From assembly GCA_003640385.1 (NCBI GenBank), contig RCAB01000031.1:124001-188000 (forward strand): a stretch of DNA of 64,000 nt, in the 5' to 3' direction. The stretch comes from Setaria digitata. Taxonomy: Eukaryota; Nematoda; Chromadorea; Rhabditida; Setariidae. A model generated the notes under the pieces. It did not search any database and was not told the DNA's origin. It worked only from the letters and a program-made list of their open reading frames with translations. Positions 1-12,845 of the stretch are shown in pieces. A program made the position numbers and the translations under genes. Position 1 is the stretch's first letter, and the number at the start of each line of letters is the position of its first letter.

Positions 1-1148
1 GCTTATGCGACACTCCTAACTCAATTCAGGAATGTGGGTATTACTCAGCCCCATGACTGTTGCCAGATTAAAGGACCACTTAAACTGCTGAATCGCACAT
101 CGTTCTTTTCTGTTAACTTAAACAATTCCTGCTGTCTTCCACATTTTTCTTTGCTTTCATAACGAAGATCTTCGGCAAAAATTTAATGAATGTCTTTAGC
201 GACAAGAAAATTTTTTGATATTCTGACACCACTTCGAAGAGTTTGCTTAATTTTCATATGAAATCAGTGAACAATCTCTCCCGACAACATTTAGCCTTTG
301 TGTATCATTTTCTCCTTTGAATTTCAAAGAGCGAATTTGAACAGCTCAGAACACATTACCATCCTCGCGGTATACGTAGAACTTTTCTTACACAACGATT
401 GAAAACCACTCAACCGCACCCACTCAAATCGTAATTTTTAACTTCCTTATCTCGCGCATTCTGTATACGTTACTTCTCTACCATCCTTCCACTTAATCCA
501 AAGTCAAAATCGAGATAATTAATGTTTTCTTCCATTTCGAAAGCCATCATCAAATCTAACAAACTGGAATTCAATACATGTTTCTTGAAAATGCAAATTT
601 CTCGCCAACAACAACCCATCTTTCTTTTCCTTCATTTCTCGCTTCAATCACTCATCCATCGGAACAATATGAACAACCGTTAACATCCATCGTAAATATA
701 TTTCTCTGAATCACTCAAAAAGAAGCTTGTCGTTCATTCTTCGCACTGATAATTCCAGACCAATCTTGATGTTCTTCTTTCAGGACACATATACCCGTTT
801 GGTCTTATGATCGAATTTTATGAGAAACATCGATGTTCTCTGCACTAATAATCCATCCCTTCTTAATTTTACTCGATCCTGATTTCTCGTTTTTTTTTTC
901 TCCCAGGTTTTGCTTGAAGGACTATAAGCAACAACTAGACCAGTACTTTCCGTGTTTCCGAAACTAAATAAATCAATTTTTCTCCAGTCTTCAGCTTCTT
1001 CAGTTGGAGCTTTTAAAAATAATCTCTTGACCTTCGGCCTTAATTAGGGGACGAATGTAAATAATAATTGGAGCAGCATTTTTCGCATTTCAAAATAACT
1101 GAAGAAAAAGTGAAGAGAATCGCGTCGCTAAAATAAACTAAGGAGCAC
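1..1148. other. Intergenic, no gene seen
   Basis: AT-rich sequence with no long open frame and no recognisable exon on either strand. It lies 3' of the first minus-strand gene and may include its 3' UTR. Confidence 0.5.
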
Positions 1149-2477
1149 TTATAATCCTGCAACACTTCCAGTACACTGGCCGAAACAGCACAGCTGACGA
1201 GTAACTGTAGAACACATGGATTTCCAAAGATGCAGCGACCATATACCATCAAGCTTATCTGGAGTTTTGCTGTGATGAGATGATCCACTGTTGTTAGAAT
1301 GGTGTTGTGAAATCCGTTTGCCACCGAACTTTTCAGCTCCATCTCGCTTCTTCCGCTGGTCCTCTTCTGTGCCACCTTTTGCTTCATCAATTGCATCTGG
1401 ATTCATGCTTGCAGCGAGTCGTACAGCTTCCTCGTCAACATCACCGGAAAGATATGGCCAATCCTCGTCATCACCATATATTGGTAAAGTTAGCGATGAT
1501 CTCAAGCTCTCGTCGTTGTCACTGACCCTAAAAACTAATCTTTCATTTCCTCTAACTAAAGAGGGAAGCAAAATAAATGACTAAAAACCAGCTAGCTTGT
1601 GAATACGTCCATTCGTTCGCCTATTTATTTCCTAGTTCAATATCACTTATTCATCAGCACTAATAAATATTAAGGTCCAACCAATCTGGCTTTTCATACC
1701 TGCTCTCTCCATTTCCTGATGACTGATTAAGATGTGGATTTCTGCCTGATTCCAAATAATCACTATCATCTCCTTCACCTGAAAATCAAAATTAGTTCGA
1801 ATGGCATCTTAAAAAAAAAGGATGAAACAGAAGGAATAAGTGAAACTCAATTTAGATAACAAAAGGAATTAACTATGACCGGATGCCGGAAATATTCTTA
1901 CAGCTGTCAACTTCTAACAGACTTGTATCGGTAGTAAGTTCATCCGCATTCTTCATTCTCTCCGTTCTACTACATCTTGCACTTCCAAAATCACTTCGTG
2001 TGATATCAAACGTTTTTTCAAAGTAATATCTAGAAGACATTTGTTTCCTATCCAGAAAATGACGCTGTAGAATATCACCATGATTCTTATGATGGTTCGC
2101 GTCTGATTCTGACTGTCGTCTGGAGTTGCGAGTTTGTTGCTTAGTCTTTGACAAATTTTCGCTCTGAAATATAGTGATCATTTGACGCCTTATGCTTCTT
2201 CACTTTTAAAGGAAAAACGCAAACGATATAGATATCAGTGGAACAGTAAATGATACAGTTAAAGAAAAACTGCACCGTGCTAGATTCCAGAGAGTCCCCT
2301 TCTTCATCCAGACAAATTAAATCGTCGAAAACTTCTTCCTGTAAATAACATACAATACAGATAAAAACAAAAAACAAAAAGGAAAAAAAAAATAGAAGAG
2401 ATGGGAAAATAATTCAACTACCGGCGGAAAATAGCAATTACTGTACAATTGGATTAATCTCTAAAAAGACTTACCAT
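1149..2477 (-). CDS. Hypothetical acidic/Ser-rich protein, 5 coding exons
   Basis: Function not recognised. The model has five coding exons: 2475-2477, 2276-2338, 1902-2163, 1700-1778 and 1149-1527, giving 261 aa. All junctions except one use ordinary GTAAG/GTATG-type donors and TTTCAG/TTTTAG acceptors; the donor at 2275 (GTGCAG) is weak. Intron phases agree throughout. The first coding exon holds only the ATG, directly followed by a GTAAGT donor. The N-terminus is acidic (EEVFDDLICLDEEGD). The middle is basic and rich in Ser, Asn and His, and a second acidic block reads YGDDEDWPYLSGDVDEE. The C-terminus is short and Cys-rich (CSTVTRQLCCFGQC), a possible membrane-attachment or metal-binding tail by inference. 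No signal peptide or membrane segment is seen. Likely soluble and partly disordered. The consistent phases support a real gene; exact ends are less sure. Confidence 0.55.
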
Positions 2478-3920
2478 TCTGATATTGAAGCAACTTTGCC
2501 CCCGTCGTTATATTATTTTCTAATACAAATTACGCAAGGAATCGCGTCACTGTAATAAACCATTAGGAATGGAGGATAATAGGGATTTTATTTACTTCAA
2601 AAGCCTAGTTCTGGTCAACGGCCAAACTTCGGAGGACTGCTGTTCAGCTGTTAATAACAAACAGGACACTGGAAACAGCACCCCTCTAAACGCACGCATC
2701 GAAATCAAAAACCAGGCACTGATGCAAAAAGTCCGCGTCACAAATTACAGCACATCACCGGCATGAGAAGTTCTTGTTATTCCGGGAAACACGGATCCCT
2801 TCAGGACGGAAGTTGTATCCAACTGAAGGGGAACGAGGAGTTGAGGAGTTCGATTTAAAAATTGGACTTAAATAAGTACGAGTAAATACAGATTAAAAGC
2901 AAGACGACGTGATAGTAAAGAGATTGGATGGAAAGTCGGGGAAGTCTCTCCCTCCCATTCCCCTGTCCAGTAAATTCTTCCCTCATCATAATCTTCCACT
3001 TCACCCATCCGAATCTTGCTCCACAAAATCCCCGATAGATTTCACACACGACCTATTTAAACAAACCAAGCCTCATGCATCCATATGCGAACACTGCATA
3101 TAACGTGCACAACTCACATCTATATGTACCGCTTCATAATTTACCTTAAAATGAAAAGGAAAGGTGCAGAAAATTGTCTGAACTTATTATCAATGATTAG
3201 ATTACCTTTCAAGTCACTATTGGGCAACGATACTTTCTCTGCTTCCAACATTACATTCAAACGCAAAGAAGTAGCCGAGATTTCCTTCGAATTCTTTTTC
3301 ACACGCTTATTAAATCACACTTCCTTTTGTCCTCAGATAAACTGTTCACAGGAAACCGAAATGACTATTAAGTATTGTAAATCACACGAAAATTCAACTA
3401 CCAGAAGCACTCTAACAAAAACAGTATAAAGGTTTCACAAAATCTATCACTTCGTATCAATATACTTCACTCAAAACCGAAACAATTTTGTAAAGAAAAG
3501 AAATAGACCATGACCTGGTACCACGAAGTAGTTCAAGACCGAGATTTCCGGTGATGAAGGCGGACTCACTGCGATTTACAAACAGTATCAAAATAAGTTA
3601 CAAACATAAAATGAATAATTTAGAGACCAGAAACATATTCTACTTAAGCTTTTTTGCCTGGTACTATAATGCTCCTAAAAAAAAAGTTCATAATATTTTA
3701 TTGCAAACGGTACAGAGTACGGGAGGTCAATACTTTCATAATTATTTCACGTGCCATTACATAATATTTTCATATGCTAATCCACAATCCAACACAATAT
3801 TCAAAATTTCAGTCACAATTGCTTCCTTTGGTCTACATATAGAGAGATAAAAAACACTAGTAATTTATTCAACAAATGGTTATCGAGATCATGAATGCAG
3901 ACCATACTTCCTAAGTTCGT
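2478..3920. other. Intergenic, no gene seen
   Basis: No supported coding exon. The open frames are short and lack splice or homology support. A TTTATT (AATAAA on the minus strand) at 3864-3869 fits as the poly(A) signal of the LSM8 gene that ends at 3921. Confidence 0.45.
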
Positions 3921-4838
3921 CTACATATGCACCCATACAGGACCCAATGGTGGCGCTTTCATCTTGCTGAAGTCCAAACGCTTATCGAGATCCTCATCCA
4001 ATTCACCGATTACTGCTCTAAAAAAAAAAAAAAAAAAAAAAAAATTGTGAATAGTGGCTAACGAGAATCATGTTCTAGTATCAAATGATCTATGTATTTT
4101 CAATCTGGAGAGTGTTTACTCGACTTTCACCACTATTACTACTGGAAAAACTGTATCCGTACGTATTAATTTTACAGATTAGTGGGAACTACCAGCTGAC
4201 ACAACGTTCCATTTCCTGTGTAAAATTCATCGTCTTAATTGAGCAAAATCTGCAATTGCTTCTGAAAAGCTACGATTTCCGCAAGCTGTAATGTATATGC
4301 CCAACTTACATGCAACTGTCATCAGCAATAAAGGAGTGATGAATAATTCAAATCCAATAAATTGTAAAACACTACTTTACACTATTTTCCGAAAAATACT
4401 ATCAGTGTAGAAGCCAAAAGCGGTCACTGCTAATGGAAGAAAATAAATTTCAATTCAAAACGATACAATCTTAACAGAATATCAGAGAACAGCCGATAGA
4501 ACTAAGTGAGAGAAATCGTAGGTCTTTAGAAAAAGAGCCATGTACCTCCTGTTCTTCGACAGGCTTTATCAATGTTACAATGGTATAAAATAGAAAACAC
4601 ACAGCGAAATAGTTTCTTCCACAAATTACAAAACTTACACATTATCGCCCCTGACAATATATAATCCAAGCGGAATTTGTTCAACACCCGTATCTTCACT
4701 AAAAACACGTTCATGTGAATCCTCCAGGACCAAATTAATCGTTTGATCGAAGCCCTTCATTAAGCCGACGATATTTCGTCCATCACCAGTAATCACCGAA
4801 ATTACTTTGTTGATAAATGATTCCAGCGTTTGTGTCAT
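3921..4838 (-). CDS. LSM8: U6 snRNA-associated Sm-like protein LSm8
   Basis: Subunit of the nuclear LSm2-8 ring that binds the U-rich 3' end of U6 snRNA in the spliceosome. There are two exons, 4639-4838 and 3921-4017, joined in phase 2 across an intron with a GTAAGT donor and a long poly(T) tract before the acceptor. The product is 98 aa, close to the human protein of about 96 aa. The Sm1 block includes INKVISVITGDGRNIVGLMK and the Sm2 block LGLYIVRGDNVAVIGELDED, the latter spanning the splice junction. The LSm8-type reading GDNVAVIGE separates it from LSm1 and other LSm proteins. The start at MTQTLESFIN matches the usual family start; an in-frame upstream Met at 4892 is ignored because it would add a hydrophobic stretch absent from the family. 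Confidence in identity is high. Confidence 0.95.
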
Positions 4839-5098
4839 ACCAAAACTTAATGGAATAAATAGAATGGAGGAATACGGCGAGAGAGGGAGCAACGAATGCT
4901 ATCCTAATTAAAGCCCAGGTACTCCACAAACATGACAATAACCCGAATGCAATAATTTCTTTCTAAAATCTTCCAAGAGAATGGTCCTATAGTTAAAAAA
5001 CTAAACATTAATATTAGCCATCTACCCCTAATATTACAAAACGAAATGCCTTAAAATTTGAAAAACTTCCACACCTGAACGATACCTTAACGCTATAT

Positions 5099-5440
5099 CT
5101 AAATATCCAATATCATTGTCATGCATAAAAAGTACTCCAACATTTGTGTTGGAGTCATACCAAAACCACACCAAGCGAGTGCAACTGGTGTTTTATCTCC
5201 TCCTGTGACAAATCCATATTTCAACCAAACCTCTACATATTGAATGAATCCTGATTTCAAGTAGTTGAAAAACTCAGCTTTTATTTGCCGACCACCCCAA
5301 CCTATCGTTAGCGTATTGGACACGAATACGATTTTCAACAATTTCAAAACTTTCTTGTACGGAGAATATCGTCCTTTGAAGTGCAAATAACAATAAAGGC
5401 AGATAACCACCAACTTCACAACTTCCAATTTATCCAACAT
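5099..5440 (-). CDS. Orphan ORF, possible small membrane protein
   Basis: A 113-codon frame starting with ATG. The N-terminal third is hydrophobic (LEVVKLVVICLYCYLHF), and the rest has a balanced composition with several Trp and Gly. No family is recognised. No flanking splice sites that would place it in a larger gene were found. In DNA this AT-rich a frame of this length can occur by chance, so it is a weak candidate. Confidence 0.2.
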   Translation of the reverse strand: MLDKLEVVKLVVICLYCYLHFKGRYSPYKKVLKLLKIVFVSNTLTIGWGGRQIKAEFFNYLKSGFIQYVEVWLKYGFVTGGDKTPVALAWCGFGMTPTQMLEYFLCMTMILDI

Positions 5441-5639
5441 AAAACTGCTTCACAACTGACAATGATAGCAACCAAGTTTCACGCCATTAACTTTGGAAAC
5501 AACAAAAATGTTTCAAATTGAAGCGTTAGCACAAGCAATCAAAATGAATTCAAAAATATAAGAAGGAGTAACTCTCGATGTATTAACTCTCCATTTTGGA
5601 ATATTACGACTCAAAAAATGCTTACGCCTCAACAATCTA

Positions 5640-5860
5640 CAAACACACACTCACACACACACACACACACAAGCACGCATACACATACGCCCACCCACGC
5701 TCACATACACACACACACACAAACGCAGACACGTACGCATATATGTTCATCTGCACATACACACAACACGTCCACTCACACACATATATATTTACCCCGT
5801 ACAGAGATAGACATACGCAGACAGTCACATCATACACACATACGTTCCACATTTTGGGCA
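5640..5860. repeat. CA-rich microsatellite
   Basis: Interrupted (CA)n with CG, TA and GC variants. It makes artefactual His/Thr-rich frames on the plus strand and Cys/Val-rich frames on the minus strand, neither considered coding. Confidence 0.9.
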
Positions 5861-6076
5861 TGTCAAAATATCGTTGGAGGCGCATAATTCTGCTTGGGAT
5901 AAAATGGAAAACTTATGGAACAATGCAAAAAAGCAATTGTAAAAGTAAACAACACGGGGAGTACAAGGAGAAAGAACATATCATGTAAGGAGAAAACAAT
6001 GATATAACTGAGAATAAGGAGAACAAGGACAAGATAGACTTGAACTGAAGAAGAAAAAAAAAAGGGAGACAGAAGG

Positions 6077-6079
<3 letters not shown>

Positions 6080-6113
<34 letters not shown>
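6080..6113. repeat. (GA)n microsatellite
   Basis: Uninterrupted GA dinucleotide run within a wider purine-rich stretch, roughly 16 units. Confidence 0.9.
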
Positions 6114-6115
<2 letters not shown>

Positions 6116-8357
6116 TACTAAAAGCGGCAAGGAGTAGTAATAAAAGGAAAAAAAAATAAGGCGTAGTCAAAATGTTTCACATCATAATACGAAATCAACG
6201 TATTGTTGTCTTTTTGTTAACAAATCTCTAGATCTGAGTTTAAAAAAAAAAACAATGAAACAAGGACTTGATGCATAAATCATTTCAGTGCAGCGACACG
6301 CATTCTAATTAAAATCGAGCATCTCTATTTCTCCACCGTTCCATCCTACTCTTATCCAGGAAAGATTAAAAAGGCAACGTTGAATAGTGAATACGGAACG
6401 ATAACAGCGTCCACAGCGAACAAAAAAAGCATCAAGCACCTTGGGAGTGTGAACAATAGAGAAATTGCGCACCGGCCTTTACGCCATTCTCACACTTAAA
6501 ACTTACTCAAGAAAAGTGTGGCAATAAACTGCAGTGCAAGTGGAAAAAGGAAGCTGAATCAAAATTTCATTGAAATGAGTGTTTGTTTACAGTTTGCTCG
6601 GTCCATTTCCCTCAGGAATGAGAAGAAAACAAACCGACTTATACTTCCATAACGAAAAAAGATGGAGTAAGAGATGAAAAGGGATAGAGGAGGTAAAGAA
6701 AAGGAAAATGCCCATAGCAATGCAGGAATATGAGAAAATGATGCACCACAAAGGCATATTCAAAGTCTTCTTTGCGGCTATACTGGTCTCATACTTTAAC
6801 CTAACCAAGCGCTAGCAATTCACTATGGAAGATCAAATTTTGACTTGCATGGTCCTCACAGTTATATTCAAGAAAAAAGAATACCGTGCATCTAAAAAGA
6901 TTCGATCGGACAATGAGGAGATAAAAAATTACTGGGCAGAAAAAGCTATGAGCATCTTACTTTCATCTGAAATATTCTTGTAGACATGCAGCGGGTGAAA
7001 CCAAAATGTTCAGAGACCAGCTAACTGCTCACAAAAACAATAAACTGATTGACAAACAAAGAGAGATGTTGCGGATTGTTGAAGGCATCGTTGGTTGGGT
7101 GTGCATTTAATCAAAGCGCAAAACAACTCAAATTTCTGAGAGAAAAGATGCAGAAATTCACAACGATACGATACAGCGTAGTACAACGCAAAATCAATCG
7201 TACATTAATGCTTTGCAGTGTTCAAAATAGATTTCAGAGGTAATACGAGAGAGTCGAAAATTTGTGGAACAAAACTGAAATAGACTGTGTCATTTGTTCC
7301 CTATTATTTTCGTAACTACACTAGTTGCACTTCTCGTTAAAGGAATACTACGAACCAAACTTAGCTAAAATCCATTAATTTTACTTCACTAGAAAAAAGG
7401 AACAAAATATTCTGAATTCATATTTTCCGTAACATAAGCGTTACATCTGTCTCATTACTACCGTTAAGGCAGATTTTAATGCGTGTTAAAAACGAAAAGG
7501 AAAAACCACCGTCGTGAAAACCACGGGCCTGCTGATTTCCAAAGGTTAAACGAGACTTCCAACAACAATGTTGATACAAGATGAGTGGGTCAACAACAAC
7601 CACTTGAAGAACGTTTACAAAATGAGAAGCATATAAGCAAACATGAACTCAGCCAAGACCACAACAAGGAAGTAAGATTCTTGGCGATACATGCTTATGA
7701 AAAAATTCATAACACCTACTGGTGAAATGGCTGAGATCATCACTTCAATGTAACGTGTATGAATGAAGAAAAATAAAAGGAAGACCCACAATGTTAAAGA
7801 AAATCATCTGAAGAACGGCAAAATTACTGGTACATTTTGATATTCTGAAAATTGAAACAGAATATTTAGAACAGATTGACTGAATTACTGTGAGAAATAA
7901 AACTGTAAAATTTACTTCCAGAAACGCTATAAATCCAAAAATGAATGAATACACCGCAGAGACGAAAAACCACTGTGCAGCATATTTCACTCAAAATCAT
8001 GTCCCATGACGATAGCAGTACAGAATTTGAACAGAAAAACTGCATATAGTGAGAGCATTACAACTGCTACAACCAGAAATTAGCTTACTGAAGCAAAAAA
8101 CTAGTAATCCTGCGATATACATTCTTCCAATTCCTTAAAAAACCAATGAAAGATGGTACCGTTATGAGGGATATTTTAGAGATAGTTAACTTTTATAATG
8201 TGAAGAACTGTTGATTAGTGCTCAGTGTCCAAGTTACAAAATTTTTTTTTATCAACGACAGATCAAAGATATGATTGGGAAATCATCGACAAAAAGAAAG
8301 AAGACCGTTGTAGACCGCTGTGAAAATACAAAAACTCTCGCCGCTTTAGTGGAATAC

Positions 8358-9953
8358 TCAGTATTGCTGTTGTTGTGGATAGCGTTGTTGACTTGCCCCA
8401 CGCTGGGTCATTCCTTGTGAATATGCGTCATAACCTCCGGTACCTAAAATCGCTTAAACTCAAAAAAATAAAAGTACGGGAAGCTTTAAACGAAATTGTG
8501 GAAGAAAGCCTGAATGAGAACTCCTCACATCCATCAGAAAATTTTTTTTAGTAAAATCTACCATAGTAGCCACCAGCCTGTCCTTGTTGATAATATCCAG
8601 CAGCAGCAGCAGCATTACCATACCAATCGCCCCAGCCACCTGCAGTTCCCGTACCTCCACCATACGCACCGAACGCTCCCATCTGACCCCATCCAGCTTG
8701 CCCAAACCAACCATTCATGACACCTGCCCGACCAGCTCCATATCCAGCTCGCATTGCTACACCACCTCGACCACCCGGGAAACGCTTACCCTGCGGAACA
8801 GCTTTCTTGACGTCACACTGCAAATGAATATATAAGAATAGCGGAAAAATAGCTTATAATATAGCAAATTAATGTTACGAAGGATTAGAAACAAAAGGAA
8901 CAAATATAAGACGTGTACAGTATTACTCAACCTCGCGTGACCCAAACATTTGTTTTGGTGTAGCTGATGCCCGCTCCGCTGCCTCTTCTTCTTCGAACAC
9001 AATAAACGCGAAATTTCTTCGCGCTTTTGTCTGTTTATCGAAAGGCCATTCAATATCCTCCACTTTTCCATACTGCTCGAAGTGCGCTCGCAGTTCTTCT
9101 TCTGTAACCAACATCAGGCGAATCTATGGCGGTTCACCAGTCAAGACTAAACCTTACCTTTCAACCTATTCAATGATGTAAAATAAGCACAGGTGGACTA
9201 AGAATTTGAAAATTCAGACCTTTACATTCCTGTAATACCAAATGTTAAAATTAATTGAAATTCGAAAACAAGAAATCTCAACAAAGCTGTGACACTCCGA
9301 AAATAGATCAGATATATCGCAGAAAAAGCAGTTGCGGAGTGTCAAGCCATCTCCTTATAATTTGAGAAGAAATTGAGAAATGCGAGTAAAAACCAAAATT
9401 AAAACATCTGAAAAAGTATGGAAACCTGGATGGTCCGCTGGCAAGCCCCCGACAAACACTTTTTTATTCTCTCGAGATTTTGCTGGCTTGACTTCAACAG
9501 TTTTCCCTTTAAGGGATTGTTCTCTCGCGTTGAGTGCAGCCCTACAAGCCTCACCGGTTGTGAATTCTACAAATGCAAAGCCGCGAGAACGACCCGTATT
9601 TCGATCATACTTAACCTGAGCCTGTGCTACCTCACCATACTGCGAGAAATATTGCGATAGGTCTTCATTTGTAACGTCGTAGGCTATTCCACCAACGAAT
9701 ATTTTCCTATAAATCATAAGTCAAACAAAATATTACCTACAGCAACATAATTCTGCATTTTCAACATGTTATTTTCTAAAATAATTAGCCTTTTTTCACT
9801 CTTGTAAAAGAAAGAATGAGAAAATAAAAAAGCTACGTACTTGTCTTCATTGCCCTTGCCCAGATCTTTCAAACCTCCTTCGCTAACAGTACCACCATTA
9901 ACGGTTTCTGAATTCTGAGTTTGCTCTTCCTGATGACTATCCTGAGTATCCAT
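8358..9953 (-). CDS. sqd-1: hnRNP-type two-RRM RNA-binding protein, Squid/SQD-1-like
   Basis: Nuclear/cytoplasmic RNA-binding protein of the hnRNP A/B (Squid) class; family members act in mRNA splicing, localisation and translation. Exons are 9841-9953, 9426-9706, 8932-9101, 8562-8817 and 8358-8443, giving 301 aa with all phases consistent. RRM1 has RNP2 KIFVGGIAY and RNP1 RGFAFVEF; RRM2 has RNP2 KVFVGGLP and RNP1 RNFAFIVF. The linker EVKPAKSRENKK and the run FGSRECDVKKAVPQGKRF closely match C. elegans SQD-1 from memory of that family. The C-terminus is Gly/Tyr/Ala-rich and prion-like, ending in a Gln-rich tail. The N-terminal 37 residues are acidic and disordered. If the last intron is retained, the protein ends at 8548 after YYGRFY (277 aa). 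The start at MDTQDSHQEE is the first Met in the frame. Confidence 0.93.
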
Positions 9954-12845
9954 AAGATGCTAAAATATAAATTCAATTTATTCAATTTCAAATTATAATA
10001 CAAATAAATGTCCACTTCATATAACCCAACATTTTCATTTTTTTTGATTTTCAAATCCAAGAGAGACCTATTCCTTGTCCATGAATTCAGCTTTCCATAT
10101 TAATTCGCATTGATTAGGATCAGGAATTTCTTGGAGGAGCAAATTTATATCAAACAGAACGAATAAAAACAACGTTGAAAGTAACTTCACTGACCTGTTT
10201 ACAGAAGTTATTCAATTACCAAAACTTGAATACAGGATAAGGAATTTAGATAAAGAAAGAAGGCTTATATAAATCAAAATTTACGAAAGCTTAGTCGTTA
10301 CGGACTATCTAGAAAATACCCTGAAATGATTAAAAGTTTTAAACAAAATATATTGCGACATGTACATGATGCAGCGAACGTAAAATATCGCAAAAGAAGA
10401 ATCGTGCTGAAGGCACTAACAATGCAGCATTGTGTAACAAATGCCAAAGGTCATACATCACTTATGTCCAGTTACACACATAGACAGAAAATACAGAACA
10501 AAATCTAAATCTCAAATATCATTGCTCTCGTGTCCAGATCCACAATTAATCAATATTTATACACACTAAAATCACTAAGAGGGAAAGAGGCAGCAGCCCA
10601 CTCCAAAAATTCAAAGTTCTAATTCCGATACGATGGAAAAAGAAATTCGTAGACTCACTGCCCTCAGGTTAGGACAATCACCTGTGTAACCAAAACAGCG
10701 CACTACACTCCATGGTGCTGTAGAAAGTACGACCCAATGTCTGCTTCTTAGATTACAATGGAAGTAAGACTTCAATTCACGATACACGTCAAATCAACAG
10801 AGAGGAAAAACAACAGCCTCCAGAGCTGCAATTTAGAAAAATGCAACAAATGCAAAGGAGAGGACCTGAGGAGTATAAGACCGACCAACACAGAATGATA
10901 GTCTCAGCACAACAACCGCTCTTAGAAAGTGTATCCGCAGACAACAAACAAAGGATACAGCGTAAGTAGTCACTGACTGTCAAGCAAAATAATTTAAAGT
11001 AATATATATTGTTGTTCTGAACAAAAACCAAACCCTTCAGATCATAATCATTGTAAAGTGCAAAAACACAACTGCAAATGCCAAGATACTCATCCGCATG
11101 AATATCAGTATCAAAATAACAAATCCCTGTTATTCTAGTTGTCAAAGTAAGACGAAAAATGGACAATAATTTTTTAAAATAACTGTGATGAAAAATTCTG
11201 CAGCCTACACTAAGAATAATATATGCTTAAGCAAGCGGTAATATATGTGTTGGCACAAAACAGAAACCTATAACACATCGTACTCACGTATCCATGCAAC
11301 TAACTGCGATAAAATCCTCATGGCTAGATAAGAAAATGCGCAGTTCAAATAGAAAGCCTGCAGACTACGAAGTCACATGGATACATGTACAATGAATGAA
11401 ACAAAAAGTCAAGTGGCAACTTCATCCTAATGAGCTCTTCCCATGCTACGACATGAACACCCGTAAGAGCTGGCCAAGTTTTGAGGTACCACCAACGTTC
11501 CTCACGCAACTATCATATTATCACTTATCAATACTCTCACGCAGCAACAAAATCAATACTGTCACTCCTTCCTCTCGGAATCACAAACACACGCTTACGC
11601 AACGAACCGAAACCCGGCCGGACCAACACCTCGCATATCCTACAAACAAGATCACAGCCGTACGCAACGCACTCCGCAACACGCGTAACCGCCTGTATTC
11701 TACCATAGGCCAGGATTTTCCATACGGGGTCCAGAGGATTGTTTACAGCTTTCCAACACTCAACTTCCATCAATAAATGAGCTGGACATCGAGAGCGTGT
11801 GTCATCGGTTCTGGAAGTTCATACGAAACAAATGTGGTGACATTGTCAGTCTTTTCTGATGAAAAAGTGTCAGTGGAATTGGCAGCCATCCAACAAACCA
11901 CATTCACTGCCACTAAACGGTGGCAGTAAGGCAAAGCACTGTGGTCTGTTGGATGATGGCCACTGAACAGCAAAGATCACATGCAGGTGTCTCCATCGTG
12001 TTTTCATCATTAGAATTACTTACGCACTACACACGCCCACACACACGCTCACGTCTACACCGATACTCGGGATTCACGAAACACGTACACCACGACCGCT
12101 CTGAATGAGTGGATATGTTTCTGTTTTGATGTATGCTCTTGTTAAAGAGGAAATGACGGCGTTTTCCTTTTTCAACTGCAATTCTGGAATGTCCGTGATT
12201 GTTTAACATTCGAAATACGACTGGATGAACATCTGTATTTCCCGAGAGCTGCAAGAAAATTGCACTGGCTGATCAAGTTTCAGCAATTGGAATCACTAAA
12301 TGACGAGGACATTCGGTACTGCGGAGTATTATTGTCCATCGTTGCAACGGACCACTAGAAGGATGTGTTATCCGGTTTTGTGGTAACTTGTCAACAAAAC
12401 AACCACTCACTAGCCGGAATTCTTTGCTGATCCACATCAGTAGTCAATGCGGACTATACTCAATACTTTTTGTCCAGCCATACACCGGAAACAGTGCTGT
12501 GCCAGACTTCTTCGAAACTACTGATATAGAATAACTCCAAAGAATCGTCTCGACCTAATACGAGTTTTATTGTTGTGACACCGGTAGGTCACCTAATTTC
12601 TATGAACCTATATCCGATCGCCTCATTAACACATGTTTTGTCACTCGCAGTGGTTGCCTACCACAAGATGTTTTAGTCAGATTTGAAGCAGTAGTTCTCC
12701 TATTTGTGATAATAGCACAATGATAGAATCTGATAAAAGCACCTATTAAAAACCAATGGAAATATTGACTTCAATGCATTTTAAATAGGACTTTGCTAAA
12801 AACAACATTCTTTATCTTTGATACGATACTTTTAACATATATATA
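9954..12845. other. Intergenic, no gene seen
   Basis: No supported exon over about 2.9 kb. A 126-codon plus-strand frame at 11396-11776 has no recognisable motif and overlaps frames on the other strand; it is treated as chance. This interval should hold the promoter of the minus-strand SQD-1 gene. Confidence 0.4.

Larger units (their letters stand above)
4839..8357. other. Gene-poor interval
   Basis: Holds a CA-rich microsatellite (about 5640-5860), a GA run (about 6080-6113) and one isolated 113-codon minus-strand frame at 5099-5440, described separately. No other exon could be supported on either strand. Confidence 0.5.

Noticed and set aside
4828..5170. Shared TCATACCAAAAC near the LSM8 start and in the 5099-5440 ORF
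   Set aside because: The match is about a dozen bases with no extension, compatible with chance in AT-rich DNA; no evidence of duplication.
5596..5988. 130-codon plus-strand frame rich in His and Thr
   Set aside because: It translates the CA microsatellite; several overlapping frames are equally open.
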